Below are positions 30,946 to 41,171 of a DNA stretch of 64,000 nt, in pieces. Below the pieces are notes generated by a model, which saw only the letters and a list, made by a program, of their open reading frames with translations, did not search any database and was not told the origin of the DNA. The stretch's first letter is position 1. Each line of letters opens with the position of its first letter. The stretch lies in assembly GCF_017104715.1 (NCBI RefSeq), contig NZ_JAAGPI010000002.1, positions 372,001 through 436,000 of the forward strand, written 5' to 3'. This stretch comes from Burkholderia sp. Ac-20365 (GTDB lineage: Bacteria > Pseudomonadota > Gammaproteobacteria > Burkholderiales > Burkholderiaceae). The translations under genes were made by a program, and so were the position numbers.

Positions 30946-31401
30946 TCAAGGTTGCCACTGAGTCAGCAGGCGATGCAACGCCTCGCGGTCCTCTTCTGTG
31001 TGCAACCGTTCGCGCGCTTCGCGATCCGACAACAGTTGGGCGATCTCCGACAGGATTTCAAGGTGCTGCTGCGTTGCCTGTTCGGGAACGAGCAGGAAGA
31101 TGAGCAGCGAGACGGGCTGGCCGTCTGGCGATTCGAACGGGATCGGATCGGCCAGCCGCACGAAGGCGGCGAGCGGCTGCTTGAGGCCCTTGATGCGGCC
31201 GTGCGGAATGGCAACGCCCTCGCCGAGCCCCGTCGAACCGAGGCGCTCGCGCGCGAACAGATTGTCAGTCACTGTGCTGCGGGCGATGCCGTTCTGGTTT
31301 TCGAAGATCAGGCCCGCTTGCTCGAATACGCGCTTCTTGCTGGTGACCGCTAGACCGACGACGACGTTTTCGAGGGGAAGATATTTGGCTAAACGATTCA
31401 T
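30946..31401 (-). CDS. ptsN: PTS IIA-like nitrogen regulatory protein PtsN
   Basis: 151-residue fructose-type EIIA protein of the regulatory phosphotransfer chain EI-Ntr, NPr, EIIA-Ntr. It has no transporter partner and acts by binding regulators according to phosphorylation. The active-site His lies in GEGVAIPHGRIKGLKQPLAA (about residue 73), and LLIFLLVPEQATQQHLEILS is the typical second motif. The start is ATG 31401 (MNRLAKYLPLENV); the frame is open up to 31644, but that part is not EIIA-like. It is downstream of rpoN and hpf and upstream of hprK. Confidence 0.94.
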   Translation of the reverse strand: MNRLAKYLPLENVVVGLAVTSKKRVFEQAGLIFENQNGIARSTVTDNLFARERLGSTGLGEGVAIPHGRIKGLKQPLAAFVRLADPIPFESPDGQPVSLLIFLLVPEQATQQHLEILSEIAQLLSDREARERLHTEEDREALHRLLTQWQP

Positions 31402-31683
31402 GTTGACAGGCGCAAAGGTCGCCTGGATTCTCCTCGCTGTGGCGATTGAAAAGCGTTCCATGCCTCGCAGCTGCTCATGGCGAATCCAGCGATGCGCGAT
31501 GAACCCTGCTCTTGAGACCCGCAATGATCCCTTTGTGCAGGGCTCGGGCTGGACAAAGACCCCGAAGGTAACCGATTTATTATAGAACAGGGTTGCTACC
31601 GATGGTGCGCCGCGCCATCCGTCAAAAAATGGGGTGCCGCACATAACGTATCAAGCTGTGCGCGCATGCATCGGTCAGATAAC
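31402..31683. other. spacer between hpf and ptsN
   Basis: No gene seen. Because a terminator stands at the far end after hpf, ptsN must have its own promoter in this stretch. No -35/-10 pair was clear enough to call. Confidence 0.4.
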
Positions 31684-31709
31684 AAAAAACCGCCCGATAT
31701 CGGGCGGTT
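31684..31709 (-). terminator. hpf terminator
   Basis: On the minus strand, stem ACCGCCCGAT / ATCGGGCGGT without an extra loop, followed by TTTTTT. Confidence 0.85.
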
Positions 31710-31740
31710 CTGCGGGGTTAAGGAAAAGCCTCTAACTGGC

Positions 31741-32100
31741 TTATTGCGGTGGCACTTCGGGTTGCGCCGCCAGCGGCTGATACTTGATCGCTTCGTGCTG
31801 ATGGCCCTGCAGGCGATCCTTGTGACGAATGACTTGCCGGTCCAGCTTGTCGATCATCAGGTCGATCGCGGCGTAGAGGTCGCCATCACAGCTTTCGACG
31901 AAAATGTCCTTGCCCTTCAGATGCAGGTTGATTTCAACCTTTTGTCTCTTTTCCTTTTCCTTGTGGTTGTCGACCGAGAGGACCACACTGCCATCGATCA
32001 CCTGATCGAAATGTCTTAGCACCCTGTCAAGTTTGGTGATCACGTATTCTCGCAACGCTGGCGTTACATCGAGATGGTGTCCACTGATCTTCAGATTCAT
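31741..32100 (-). CDS. hpf: ribosome hibernation promoting factor (short form)
   Basis: 119-residue ribosome-binding protein that helps form inactive 100S dimers in stationary phase. It has the S30AE fold: [20 protein letters not shown] at the start, [20 protein letters not shown], then [16 protein letters not shown] and [20 protein letters not shown]. The short form without the C-terminal dimer domain matches proteobacterial HPF. The ATG at 32100 is supported by the similarity; longer starts to 32262 are unconserved. It follows rpoN by about 175 bases and precedes ptsN, the standard rpoN-hpf-ptsN order. Confidence 0.94.
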   Translation of the reverse strand: MNLKISGHHLDVTPALREYVITKLDRVLRHFDQVIDGSVVLSVDNHKEKEKRQKVEINLHLKGKDIFVESCDGDLYAAIDLMIDKLDRQVIRHKDRLQGHQHEAIKYQPLAAQPEVPPQ

Positions 32101-32275
32101 AGTGCTTCTCCAAGCTAGTGGCCGCCTGGTCCGCATGAATCGCGCGAGCGCTGGTCGATCGCTCGATCTGCCACGCCGTCCCCCGTTTGACAAGGCTACT
32201 GGCAGGTCGCATCGGCCAGCCTGCTCCGCCAAACAGCGGCGCGGCCGGAAAATGCCCGCCACGGGAAGTAGCGGG

Positions 32276-33793
32276 CTAAAGAGACTTGCGCAGATTGACT
32301 GCCGGGATTTTCAGTGCTTCGCGGTACTTCGCAACTGTGCGGCGCGCGACGACGAAACCCTGTTCGGCCAGCAGTTCGGCAATGCGGCTGTCTGAAAGAG
32401 GAGATTTGGTGTCTTCCGCTCCTATCAGTTGCTTGATGAGTGCGCGAATGGCCGTTGAAGAGGCCGCGCCCCCGGTGTCGGTGGATACGTGCGATCCGAA
32501 GAAGTACTTAAATTCAAGCGTCCCGAACGGGGTGAGCATGTACTTGCCGGTTGTCACACGCGAGACCGTCGACTCGTGTAAACCCAGCGTATCAGCTATT
32601 TCCCGCAAAACCAAGGGGCGCATGGCAATTTCGCCATGTGCGAAAAAGTTCTTTTGACGTTCGACAATTGCCTGCGCGACACGCAGGATCGTCTCGAAAC
32701 GCTGCTGGATATTCTTGATCAGCCAGCGCGCTTCCTGAAGCTGTTGACGCAGCGAACCACTGCCCGGATCGCCGCGGTTGTTACGCAGGATATTCGCGTA
32801 CAGATGGTTGATGCGCAGCTTCGGCACCACTTCCGGATTCAGTTCTGCCTGCCATCCCTGTGCTGTTTTGCGCACCATGATGTCGGGCACCACGTAGTCC
32901 GCTTCCGCCTTGCCGTACGCCGCGCCGGGGAACGGCTCGAGCGAGCGGATCAGCGCATGCGCTTCGCGCAGGTCGTCGTCGCTGGCCTTCAGGTACTTGC
33001 GCAGACGCGTGAAATCGCGCGCTGCAAGCAGTTCCAGATGATGCGCGACAATATCGAGTGCGAGCGTGCGGGTGGGCGACGGATCGAGCCGGCAGAGCTG
33101 CAAACGCAGACATTCCGAAGCCGAACGCGCGCCGACACCAGCCGGGTCGAAGCTATGCAGCAAAGCCAGAGCCGCGTTCAGTTCATCGGTATCGACTTCG
33201 AGTTCTTCCGGCAGATCGGCAAGGATTTCATCGAACGTGGCGGTCAGATAGCCGTCGTCGTCGAGCGATTCGATCAGGAACGTGATGAGCGCACGGTCGC
33301 GCGAACTCGCGCCCGTTACACGAAGTTGAGCAGTCAGGTGATCGCGCAGCGTCGTGGTCGATTCGTGGATCTGCAGCGGCGGCAGATCGTCGTCGTCCGA
33401 TGCGTTGCCCGAACGGCCGTAATCGTCGAGATTCCACTGGCTCGAATCACCGTTCGCATCCGAGCCCAGCCCGTTGTATTCGTCGACGCCCTGCGGCTCG
33501 CTGCTTTCCGAACTCTCGCTGGACGACGTGGACGAAGACGACGGCGGCGCGCTCGACATTTCTTCCGGCGCATTGTTCTGCGACGTCTGCGCGATCACCG
33601 TACCGTCGGCGGCAACGCGCAACGGACTCGCGATCCAGTCGTCCTCCGCTTCGAGCAGCGGATTCTGGGAGATCGCCATCGAGACTTCCTGTTGCAGTTC
33701 AAGCGTAGACAGCTGCAGCAGCCGGATGGACTGTTGCAGTTGTGGTGTCAGCGCAAGATGCTGCGACAGGCGGAGTTGGAGGCTGGCTTTCAT
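32276..33793 (-). CDS. rpoN: RNA polymerase sigma-54 factor
   Basis: 505-residue alternative sigma factor for enhancer-dependent promoters. Region I ([33 protein letters not shown]) binds activators. Region II, about residues 60-130, is acidic and Ser-rich, longer than usual. The core-binding domain follows. Near the C-terminus come the helix-turn-helix ([20 protein letters not shown]) and the RpoN box [10 protein letters not shown] that reads the -24 element. ATG 33793 begins [11 protein letters not shown], the family start. lptB lies upstream in the same direction, with hpf, ptsN, hprK and rapZ downstream. Confidence 0.95.
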   Translation of the reverse strand: MKASLQLRLSQHLALTPQLQQSIRLLQLSTLELQQEVSMAISQNPLLEAEDDWIASPLRVAADGTVIAQTSQNNAPEEMSSAPPSSSSTSSSESSESSEPQGVDEYNGLGSDANGDSSQWNLDDYGRSGNASDDDDLPPLQIHESTTTLRDHLTAQLRVTGASSRDRALITFLIESLDDDGYLTATFDEILADLPEELEVDTDELNAALALLHSFDPAGVGARSASECLRLQLCRLDPSPTRTLALDIVAHHLELLAARDFTRLRKYLKASDDDLREAHALIRSLEPFPGAAYGKAEADYVVPDIMVRKTAQGWQAELNPEVVPKLRINHLYANILRNNRGDPGSGSLRQQLQEARWLIKNIQQRFETILRVAQAIVERQKNFFAHGEIAMRPLVLREIADTLGLHESTVSRVTTGKYMLTPFGTLEFKYFFGSHVSTDTGGAASSTAIRALIKQLIGAEDTKSPLSDSRIAELLAEQGFVVARRTVAKYREALKIPAVNLRKSL

Positions 33794-34012
33794 GGCAATG
33801 TGTGATTCATTGTAGAGAGTTTGCCACGACCGCGATACCTGGCGACACCCGCAAAAACGCGTGTGCCCCAGATTTTGACGCGACGAGGCGATAACGCGAG
33901 CGCGAGCGCGCCAGCGTAGCCCGTCAAAATTACTCAACCTGACTTTTGAGGCGGCCCGGAGCGGGCCGTGAGGGCGGAGCTGCACGCGGCGTCCACGCGC
34001 CGCGTGCGCGCC

Positions 34013-34795
34013 TTACATGCGGAAGTGTTCGCCCAGATAGACGCGGCGCACGCTCTCGTTTTCAATGATGTCGCCGGGTGCGCCGGCCGCGAGCACGCTG
34101 CCGTCGCTGATGATATATGCGTGATCGCAGATACCGAGTGTCTCGCGAACGTTGTGATCCGTGATGAGCACGCCGATGTTGCGCTGCTTCAGGAACTTCA
34201 CGATCTTCTGGATTTCCAGAACGGCGATCGGGTCGACGCCCGCGAACGGTTCGTCGAGCAGGATGAAGCTCGGATTGGTCGCGAGCGCACGCGCGATTTC
34301 CACGCGGCGGCGTTCACCGCCCGACAGCGACAGCGCAGGGTTCTCACGCAGATGCGCAATCTGCAGTTCGTCGAGCAGCGCTTCCGTGCGCGACGCGATC
34401 GCATCTTTCGACAGACGCTTGCCGTCTTCGCCGATCTGCAGCTCGAGCACGGCACGAATGTTCTCTTCGACCGACAGCTTGCGGAACACGGACGCTTCCT
34501 GCGGCAGATACGACAGGCCGAGCGACGCGCGCTTGTGGATGGGTAGAAGACTGATCGACTTGCCGTCGAGATCGATCTCGCCGGCGTCGAGCGGCACGAG
34601 ACCGACGATCATGTAGAACGACGTGGTCTTGCCGGCGCCGTTCGGGCCGAGCAGGCCGACCACTTCGCCGCTCTTCACGTCGAGCGATACGTCCTTGACG
34701 ACCGTGCGCGAACCATAGCGCTTTTTCAGATTGCGGACGACGAGCGAACTGCTGGTGCCCGCCGGCTTTCGGTTGGGAAGGGCGGGGGCGCTCAC
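34013..34795 (-). CDS. lptB: LPS export ABC transporter ATP-binding protein LptB
   Basis: 260-residue cytoplasmic ATPase of the LptB2FGC complex that extracts LPS from the inner membrane. All ABC motifs are present: Walker [20 protein letters not shown], signature [16 protein letters not shown], Walker [16 protein letters not shown] and the switch His in [15 protein letters not shown]. LptB-type hallmarks include [20 protein letters not shown]. An N-terminal extension of about 18 residues precedes [11 protein letters not shown]. It overlaps lptA by 4 bases, so lptA-lptB are translationally coupled; rpoN follows. Confidence 0.96.
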   Translation of the reverse strand: MSAPALPNRKPAGTSSSLVVRNLKKRYGSRTVVKDVSLDVKSGEVVGLLGPNGAGKTTSFYMIVGLVPLDAGEIDLDGKSISLLPIHKRASLGLSYLPQEASVFRKLSVEENIRAVLELQIGEDGKRLSKDAIASRTEALLDELQIAHLRENPALSLSGGERRRVEIARALATNPSFILLDEPFAGVDPIAVLEIQKIVKFLKQRNIGVLITDHNVRETLGICDHAYIISDGSVLAAGAPGDIIENESVRRVYLGEHFRM

Positions 34796-35469
34796 GGCTT
34801 CGTCGTTCCTTGTCCCTGGAATTGGTTGGTAGGCTGCAGCGTCGCGGACGGGCCGCTGATCGGCTGGGCACCGCCGTTGCGCGGCGACAGCATCGCGCGC
34901 ACGCGGCCGTTCGGGTTGCCGGGACCGGCGACGTCCTTACCGGCCTTCGCCGTATAGAAGTCGTTCTGGCCGTCGTACGTGATGACGCTGCCGTGCACTT
35001 CGTCCACGATCGTGTTCAGACCTTGCAGGCGGCGCACGGTTGCGCGCGTCGTCAGCGTGGTCAGGTCCTGCTTGCCGTCGTAGTCGATGCGTTCAGCATC
35101 GCCGTCGATGTATTCGTCGACACCATCGCGCTTCTGGCGGAAGTACGACAGGTTCTTGCCCGTCGACGTGCCCGTTGCATATTGATAGCCCTGCGGATCC
35201 TGCGTCACTTCGACGCGGTCTGCCTTGATGACGATCGTGCCTTTGGTCGCGACCACGTGGCCGGTGAAGATATTGACCTGTTTGAGGTCGTCGTACGTCA
35301 TGTTGTCCGCTTCGATGTTGAGCGGCTTGTCCTTGTCGGCACGTTCGGCGTGCGCGAGCGGCGCAAAACCGGCCAGCGGCAGTGCGATCAGGAGTGCCGC
35401 CAGCCCGGCGCGGCTCGCGCGAAGCACGCGCATGCGGCCGGATTCAAAACGGGGGAACGATTCGTTCAT
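34792..35469 (-). CDS. lptA: LPS transport periplasmic protein LptA
   Basis: 225-residue periplasmic bridge protein that carries LPS from LptC to LptD. A signal sequence covers about residues 1-41 ([19 protein letters not shown]). The mature part has the OstA beta-jellyroll pattern: [60 protein letters not shown]. The tail (after about 200) is Pro/Gln/Thr-rich and likely flexible. An internal ATG ([10 protein letters not shown]) would give a more compact signal peptide and is a plausible alternative start. It lies 29 bases after lptC and overlaps lptB. Confidence 0.93.
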   Translation of the reverse strand: MNESFPRFESGRMRVLRASRAGLAALLIALPLAGFAPLAHAERADKDKPLNIEADNMTYDDLKQVNIFTGHVVATKGTIVIKADRVEVTQDPQGYQYATGTSTGKNLSYFRQKRDGVDEYIDGDAERIDYDGKQDLTTLTTRATVRRLQGLNTIVDEVHGSVITYDGQNDFYTAKAGKDVAGPGNPNGRVRAMLSPRNGGAQPISGPSATLQPTNQFQGQGTTKP

Positions 35470-35498
35470 GCAGTCACGCTGGAATGGATTTACCCGGG

Positions 35499-36095
35499 TT
35501 ACTTCGGAGAGCCGCCGGAGTCGACGGGGGCGATGGCGCCACGCACGTTGCCGAATAGCTGGATGACCCGGGTGACATTGTTGTATTTCATACCGCTGGC
35601 CGTCATGATCGACTGGCCGCGCTGAAGTTTAACCGGCTTTTCCGTCTCGATCACATCGTCGTTCACGAGCACGCGGAAATGCGACGAATCGGCCTGCATG
35701 TGCGGGTCGCCGAAACCCGCGTCGCGCACGATGCGCGCGTTGTCGTACAGATCGACGATCGACGCATCGCCGTTCACCGTGCCGCGGTCGCCCGTCGCCG
35801 TAACGACGGGCTTGCCCGGCTGGAATGCGCGGATAGCAGGCATGGTGAGGTCGCTGTTTTCGTCGTCCTCGTAATGTACGAGCTTGGTCGCGGTAAGGCG
35901 GTATTGCGTCGCACCCGACTGATCGAGTTCGGACACCGAGAAATTATCGGCGAAATAGTCGGGCGTATGCTGTTTCGGCTTGATCAAGCCTTCGTCCTTG
36001 CGCGGCAGCGTGGCCTGCAGCAGCCAGTACGTGATGCCGGCGAGCGCCGCCATCGCGACGAGCGGGATCAGCGAAGTCCAGCGAAACCGGTTCAT
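35499..36095 (-). CDS. lptC: LPS export protein LptC
   Basis: 198-residue bitopic inner-membrane protein that passes LPS to LptA. One N-terminal helix (SLIPLVAMAALAGITYWLLQ, about 8-27) is followed by a periplasmic jellyroll domain with PDYFADNFSVSELDQSG and QYRLTATKLVHYEDDENSDL. The start is fixed at ATG 36095, because it overlaps the kdsC stop by 3 bases (ATGA). LptC, LptA and LptB with kdsC and kdsD form a continuous minus-strand run joining Kdo synthesis and LPS export. Confidence 0.93.
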   Translation of the reverse strand: MNRFRWTSLIPLVAMAALAGITYWLLQATLPRKDEGLIKPKQHTPDYFADNFSVSELDQSGATQYRLTATKLVHYEDDENSDLTMPAIRAFQPGKPVVTATGDRGTVNGDASIVDLYDNARIVRDAGFGDPHMQADSSHFRVLVNDDVIETEKPVKLQRGQSIMTASGMKYNNVTRVIQLFGNVRGAIAPVDSGGSPK

Positions 36096-36655
36096 CCGAC
36101 GAGGCCTCGCTGCACCTCGCCGCTGCATGCGGCAGCGAGCAGCGCATCATAGCGGCCCTGCGCGCGCAGCAGCGCGTCGCACACTTCGCGCACGGCGCCA
36201 TGGCCGCCGCGCGCTTCGCTGACCCAGTGCGCACGGGCGATCACTTCAGGATGCGAGTTGGCGGGCGCCGCCGCGAAGCCGACCTTCAGCATCACAGCGA
36301 GATCGACCCAGTCGTCGCCCATGAAGCCGCATTCTTCGGGCGTGCGGCCCGTTTCTTTCAGCAACTGCTCAAATGCCGCGAGCTTGTGCTCGACGCCCTG
36401 ATAGACGTGCGTGATGCGCAGGTTTTCCGCGCGCTTTGCGACGATCTCCGACTTGCGCCCGGTGATGATCGCCGTGTCGATGCCGGCTTCGCGCAGCAGC
36501 TTGGCGCCGTGACCGTCCATCGAGTTGAACGCCTTCATCGTGTCGCCTTCGGCGGTAAACAGCAGGCTGCCGTCGGTGAGCACGCCATCGACGTCGAAAA
36601 TCATCAGCTTCACGCGGCTTGCGCGTTCGGCTGCGGTCAGCGCGGCAGGGGCCAT
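36092..36655 (-). CDS. kdsC: 3-deoxy-D-manno-octulosonate-8-phosphate phosphatase
   Basis: 187-residue HAD-family phosphatase that makes free Kdo for the LPS inner core. Motif I is IFDVDGVLTDGSLLF, with the nucleophile and acid Asp residues; motif II is IITGRKSEIVAKRAENL; the later acidic motif is FMGDDWVDLAVML. As in KdsC tetramers, there is no large cap domain. It shares one base with the kdsD stop and overlaps lptC at its end, so translation along kdsD-kdsC-lptC is tightly coupled. Confidence 0.95.
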   Translation of the reverse strand: MAPAALTAAERASRVKLMIFDVDGVLTDGSLLFTAEGDTMKAFNSMDGHGAKLLREAGIDTAIITGRKSEIVAKRAENLRITHVYQGVEHKLAAFEQLLKETGRTPEECGFMGDDWVDLAVMLKVGFAAAPANSHPEVIARAHWVSEARGGHGAVREVCDALLRAQGRYDALLAAACSGEVQRGLVG

Positions 36656-37638
36656 CAGATCACCTTCTTCGAAAACAGATCGTGCATGTTGAGTGCGCCG
36701 ATCAGCTTGCCTGCTTCATCGACGACGAGCATCTGATTGATCCGGTGACGCTCCATCAGTTCCACGGCTTCGACGGCGAGGCGGTCGGGACCGATCGAAC
36801 GCGGGCCGTGTGTCATCACGGAATCGATGGAAAGTGCGCGGAAATCGCCATCGCGCTCGAGCACGCGGCGCAGGTCGCCATCGGTGAAAATGCCCTTGAC
36901 CCGCTCGTTTTCGTCGACGATAGCCGTCATGCCCATGCGCTTGGCCGTCAGCTGGAACAGCGCGTCGCGCACGGTCGAGCCGGCGAGCACCTTCGGCACC
37001 TGATCGCCCGTGCGCATCACGTCGTGCACATAGGTCAACAAACGGCGGCCGAGCGCGCCGCCCGGATGCGAGCGGGCGAAGTCGTCGGCGCCGAAGCCGC
37101 GCGCTTCGAGCACGGCCACGGCGAGTGCGTCGCCGAGTGCGAGCGCGGCTGTGGTGCTGGCCGTCGGCGCGAGATTCATTGGACACGCTTCTTTTTCGAC
37201 GCCGCAATATAGATGGACGTCAGCAATTCGGGCGAGACTCGAACCGGGACGGCCCGTCATCGCGATCATCTTCGCGCCAATGCGCTTGACGAGCGGCAGG
37301 ATCGCAACGAGTTCTTCCGATTCGCCGGAATTCGACATGCCGATGAAGACGTCGTCCGCCGTCACCATGCCGAGGTCGCCGTGGCTGGCTTCCGCGGGAT
37401 GCACGAAGAACGCAGGCGTACCGGTGCTCGCGAGCGTTGCTGCAAGCTTGCGCGCGATATGGCCGGATTTGCCGATGCCGGAGACGACCACGCGACCACG
37501 GCAGCCGAGAATGAAGTCGATTGCTTCGAGGAATGAGTCGTCGAGATGGTCGCGAAGCGAACGCACGGCGTCCGCTTCGATGTCGAGCACGTCGCGAGCG
37601 AGCGCAAGCGCCCGGTCGCCATTGATTTTCGCTATCAT
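36655..37638 (-). CDS. kdsD: D-arabinose 5-phosphate isomerase
   Basis: 327-residue enzyme converting ribulose-5-phosphate to arabinose-5-phosphate, the first step of Kdo synthesis. The N-terminal SIS domain has VVVSGIGKSGHIARKLAATL, the active-site HPAEASHGDLGMV and MSNSGESEELVAIL; two CBS domains follow from about 205 (VRDALFQLTAKRMGMTAIVD, ERHRINQMLVVDEAGKLIGA). ATG 37638 is the family start; an in-frame GTG-like extension to 37704 lacks similarity. It is the first gene of the kdsD-kdsC-lptCAB run and diverges from the Kef-type antiporter. Confidence 0.95.
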   Translation of the reverse strand: MIAKINGDRALALARDVLDIEADAVRSLRDHLDDSFLEAIDFILGCRGRVVVSGIGKSGHIARKLAATLASTGTPAFFVHPAEASHGDLGMVTADDVFIGMSNSGESEELVAILPLVKRIGAKMIAMTGRPGSSLARIADVHLYCGVEKEACPMNLAPTASTTAALALGDALAVAVLEARGFGADDFARSHPGGALGRRLLTYVHDVMRTGDQVPKVLAGSTVRDALFQLTAKRMGMTAIVDENERVKGIFTDGDLRRVLERDGDFRALSIDSVMTHGPRSIGPDRLAVEAVELMERHRINQMLVVDEAGKLIGALNMHDLFSKKVI

Positions 37639-37786
37639 CCGGGGAGTATAGCAAAGGCGCATGTTCGCCGCGCCGGGAACGACCTTTCCGGACATTGCCT
37701 TCACGGGCCTCTCAACCTTGCTGCGCGGGCGTTTGCGCGCAGCTTCGCCGACGAACCAGGATGCTCTTTCCCATGCGCTTTTGCCG

Positions 37787-39787
37787 ATGATTTCGCCGCT
37801 CGAAATGACGCTGTTCCTGCTGCTGGCATCAGTGGTGGGCGTCGTCGTGTTCCGCTATCTGAACCTGCCGCCGATGCTCGGCTATCTGACCGTCGGCATC
37901 GTCGTCGGGCCGCACGCATTCGGCATCGTGCCGGATTCGGTGGGCGCGCAGAATCTCGCCGAATTCGGCGTCGTGTTCCTGATGTTCTCGATCGGGCTGG
38001 AGTTTTCGCTCGCCAAATTGCGCTCGATGCGCCGGCTCGTGTTCGGCCTCGGGCTGCTGCAGGTGCTAGGCACGATTGCCGTCGCTGTGTCGCTCGGCTT
38101 CGTGCTCGAGCGCTGGGTGCATATCTCGTGGCAGGGAAGCGTCGCGCTGGGCGGTGCGCTGGCGATGTCGTCGACGGCGATCGTCAGCAAGATGCTCGCG
38201 GAGCGGCTCGAAATCGAAACCGAGCATGGCCGCAATATCTTCGGCGTGCTGCTGTTCCAGGATCTGGCCGTGGTGCCGCTGCTGATCATCATCGCGGCGC
38301 TGGGCGGAAGCCCCGACGATCTGATGAAGTCGCTCGGCATCGCGTCGATCAAGATTGTCATTGCGCTGGCGCTGCTCTTGATCGTCGGGCAGAAGTTCAT
38401 GACGCGCTGGTTCAACGTGGTCGCGCGGCGCCGCTCGCAGGAACTGTTCATCCTGAACCTGCTGCTCGTCACGCTGGGCGCAGCCTTCATCACCGATAAA
38501 TTCGGTTTGTCGCTCGCGCTCGGTGCGTTCATCGCGGGTATGTTGATCGCCGAAACGCCGTACCGGCATCAGGTGGAAGAAGACATCAAGCCGTTTCGCG
38601 ACGTGCTGCTCGGGCTCTTCTTCGTGACCACCGGCATGCTGCTGAATCCGGTGGTGATCTGGGAGCATCCGCTGATCGTTCTGGCGTTCCTGCTCGGCCC
38701 GGTGCTGCTGAAAGCGGTGATGATCACGGGGCTTGCGCGTCTGTTCGGCGCGTCGCCGGGCGTCGCGATGCGCACGGGTATCGGCCTCGCGCAGGCGGGC
38801 GAATTCGGCTTCGTGCTGCTCAACCTGATTCTGGATAAACATCTCGTCGACGCCACGTTGCTGCAGGCCATCCTCGCCGCGATGCTGCTGTCGATGCTCG
38901 CCGCGCCGTTCATGATCCAGAACGCGGATCGCATCGTGCTGCGGCTGTCGTCGACTGAATGGATGATGCAGTCGCTGCAAATGACGCGCATCGCCACGCA
39001 AAGCCTCAAGCAGAGCGGCCACGTGATCATCTGCGGTTATGGCCGCGCGGGGCAGAATCTTGCGCGCATGCTGGAGCACGAAGGGCTGTCGTACGTCGCG
39101 CTCGACCTGGATCCCGATCGTGTCGCAGCGGCCGCGGCGGCGGGCGAATCGGTCGTGTTCGGCGATGCAGGGCGGCGCGAGTCGCTGCTTGCTGCCGGTA
39201 TCCATCGCGCGGCGACGGTGGCGATTACGTACGCGAACACACCGTCCGCGCTGCGCGTGCTGCACAACATCCACGAACTCGAACCGACGCTGCCCGTGAT
39301 CGTGCGCACCGTCGACGACAGCGACCTCGAAAAGCTCCTCGCAGCGGGCGCGACGGAAGTGATTCCGGAGATCGTCGAAGGCAGCCTGATGCTCGCATCG
39401 CACACGCTCGTCGTGATGGGCGTGCCGATGCGGCGCGTCGTGCGGCGCGTCGAGGAACTGCGCGACGAGCGTTATAGTCTGCTGCGCGGCTACTTCCACG
39501 GCGCCGACGACGTGGAAGACGACGACGGTCACGAGCAGGTGCGGCTACAATCGGTGCCCGTCGACGAAAAAGCCGATGCCGTCGGGCGCACGCTCGAAGA
39601 GCTGGGTTTGTTCGATCTGGGTGTCGAAGTGACGGCGATCCGCCGGCACGGCATTCGCGGCGTCGAGCCCGATCCGTCGACCAAGCTGCGCGCGAGCGAC
39701 ATCGTCGTGCTGCGCGGCCTGCCCGAAGCGCTGGCCGAAGCGGAAGAGCGTCTGTCGAAGCATCGGCGCGGCGCGGCGGCGGCCTGA
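37787..39787 (+). CDS. monovalent cation:proton antiporter-2 family (KefB-like)
   Basis: 666-residue CPA2 transporter. A membrane domain of about 12 helices covers residues 1-390, including FRYLNLPPMLGYLTVGIVVG, EFGVVFLMFSIGLEFSLAKL and GGALAMSSTAIVSKMLAERL. A RCK-N (TrkA-N) domain begins near 410 with HVIICGYGRAGQNLARMLEH, the Rossmann nucleotide motif, and a TrkA-C domain lies at the end (FDLGVEVTAIRRHGIRGVEP). It probably moves K+ against H+. Glutathione gating as in E. coli KefB is not established by sequence. ATG 37787 is preferred over 37661, because the helix pattern begins there. It diverges from kdsD. Confidence 0.9.
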   Translation: MISPLEMTLFLLLASVVGVVVFRYLNLPPMLGYLTVGIVVGPHAFGIVPDSVGAQNLAEFGVVFLMFSIGLEFSLAKLRSMRRLVFGLGLLQVLGTIAVAVSLGFVLERWVHISWQGSVALGGALAMSSTAIVSKMLAERLEIETEHGRNIFGVLLFQDLAVVPLLIIIAALGGSPDDLMKSLGIASIKIVIALALLLIVGQKFMTRWFNVVARRRSQELFILNLLLVTLGAAFITDKFGLSLALGAFIAGMLIAETPYRHQVEEDIKPFRDVLLGLFFVTTGMLLNPVVIWEHPLIVLAFLLGPVLLKAVMITGLARLFGASPGVAMRTGIGLAQAGEFGFVLLNLILDKHLVDATLLQAILAAMLLSMLAAPFMIQNADRIVLRLSSTEWMMQSLQMTRIATQSLKQSGHVIICGYGRAGQNLARMLEHEGLSYVALDLDPDRVAAAAAAGESVVFGDAGRRESLLAAGIHRAATVAITYANTPSALRVLHNIHELEPTLPVIVRTVDDSDLEKLLAAGATEVIPEIVEGSLMLASHTLVVMGVPMRRVVRRVEELRDERYSLLRGYFHGADDVEDDDGHEQVRLQSVPVDEKADAVGRTLEELGLFDLGVEVTAIRRHGIRGVEPDPSTKLRASDIVVLRGLPEALAEAEERLSKHRRGAAAA

Positions 39788-39913
39788 CGCTTGCTGCATT
39801 TCTTCACCGTAGATCACGCGGCGCGCGCCGTTCACCCCATTTGACGGGCGCGCGCGGCACTCACGCAATTCACTGGAAATATCAGGGTCGTCATCGACCC
39901 GTCTGGAGTCATC

Positions 39914-40480
39914 ATGTCCATTGCGCCTGCGAATCAGCCATTCGATGCGGCCGAATACATCAACAGCCAGATCCGCACGGTGCCCGACTGGCCTCAGCCC
40001 GGCGTGCAGTTTCGCGATATCACGCCGCTGCTGCAAAAGCCGAAGTCCCTGCGCGTGCTGATCGATATGTTCGTGCAGCGTTATATCGACCTGAAGCTCG
40101 ACTACATTGCCGGGCTCGACGCACGCGGCTTCATCATTGCGCCGATTCTCGCGTATGAGCTGAATCTCGGCTTCATTCCGATCCGCAAGATCGGCAAGCT
40201 GCCGTACAAAACCGTGTCCGAGTCGTACGAACTCGAATACGGTACGGCGACCGTCGAAATTCACGAAGACGCCTGCAAGCCGGGCGACCGCGTCGTGATC
40301 GTCGACGACCTGATTGCGACGGGCGGTACGATGATGGCGGGCAAGAACCTGCTCGAGCGGCTTGGCGCGACGGTGATCGAAGGCGCGGCGATCGTCGATC
40401 TGCCCGATCTCGGCGGCTCGGCGCTGCTGCGCGAAGCGGGCTTGCCGCTTTACACCGTCACGTCGTTCGGCGGCCACTGA
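39914..40480 (+). CDS. apt: adenine phosphoribosyltransferase
   Basis: 188-residue purine-salvage enzyme joining adenine and PRPP to give AMP. Visible are [20 protein letters not shown] near the N-terminus, [18 protein letters not shown] and the PRPP-binding [20 protein letters not shown]. Length is slightly more than the usual 170-180 because of an N-terminal extension. The start ATG 39914 follows TGGAGTCATC. LysE-family exporter, Nudix and purU genes follow on the same strand with short gaps, perhaps as one transcript. Confidence 0.95.
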   Translation: MSIAPANQPFDAAEYINSQIRTVPDWPQPGVQFRDITPLLQKPKSLRVLIDMFVQRYIDLKLDYIAGLDARGFIIAPILAYELNLGFIPIRKIGKLPYKTVSESYELEYGTATVEIHEDACKPGDRVVIVDDLIATGGTMMAGKNLLERLGATVIEGAAIVDLPDLGGSALLREAGLPLYTVTSFGGH

Positions 40481-40505
40481 TCTCTTTGCTCGGAGCGTTT
40501 GCGCG

Positions 40506-41120
40506 ATGCCCAACTTCCTGCTTTTTCTCGCGACGTCGATAGCGATCACGTTTGCACCCGGTCCCGACAATCTGCAGGTTCTCGCGCGCGGCATTTCGCA
40601 AGGGCGCGCAGCAGGTTTCGTCGCGGCGCTCGGCTTCGCAGCGGGCATTTCGTTTCATACGACGCTCGCCGCGCTCGGCGTTGCGGCCGTGCTGCGTTCG
40701 TCGCCCGTTGCGTTCGAGATCATCAAGCTTGCGGGTGCTGCGTATCTGGTCTGGATCGGCATCAAGGCCATCCGCAGCAAAGGTCTCGCAACCGCGCACG
40801 AGCGCCCTCCGCAGCCGCTCATGTCGATCTTCCGGCAGAGCGTGATCGGCAACATGCTGAACCCGAAGGTGACGCTGTTCTTCGTCGTGTTCCTGCCGCA
40901 ATTCGTCGATCCGCATGGTGTGCAGAGCGTCACGCTGCAGATGCTCGAACTGGGCGCGCTGTTCATGTTGCAGACGGTCTTCGTGTTCTCGCTGTTCGGC
41001 GTGTGCGCGGGCATGATCGGCGGATGGCTGAAGCGCCGGCCGCGCGCAGGCGTGTGGCTCGATCGTTTGGCGGGCGCGACATTCATCGCGATCGGCATTC
41101 GCGTTGCACTGCGCGACTGA
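40506..41120 (+). CDS. LysE/RhtB-family amino acid exporter
   Basis: 204-residue inner-membrane protein with about six hydrophobic helices. It starts MPNFLLFLATSIAITFAPGP, containing the family motif TFAPGPDNL, and continues ISQGRAAGFVAALGFAAGIS and FEIIKLAGAAYLVWIGIKAI. The conserved NMLNPKVTLFFVVFLPQFVD is the typical mid-protein motif. Members export amino acids such as lysine, threonine or homoserine lactone-like compounds; the substrate is not deducible here. It lies 25 bases after apt and about 50 bases before the Nudix gene. Confidence 0.92.
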   Translation: MPNFLLFLATSIAITFAPGPDNLQVLARGISQGRAAGFVAALGFAAGISFHTTLAALGVAAVLRSSPVAFEIIKLAGAAYLVWIGIKAIRSKGLATAHERPPQPLMSIFRQSVIGNMLNPKVTLFFVVFLPQFVDPHGVQSVTLQMLELGALFMLQTVFVFSLFGVCAGMIGGWLKRRPRAGVWLDRLAGATFIAIGIRVALRD

Positions 41121-41171
41121 TTCTTCGTCTGGCGCCAGAGCTGTCTACACGTATCGCTGTCTGGAGTTTTC

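Noticed and set aside
38066..39532. 488-codon open frame on the minus strand
   Set aside because: Antisense to the Kef-type antiporter; rich in His, Gln and Arg, with no recognisable domain.
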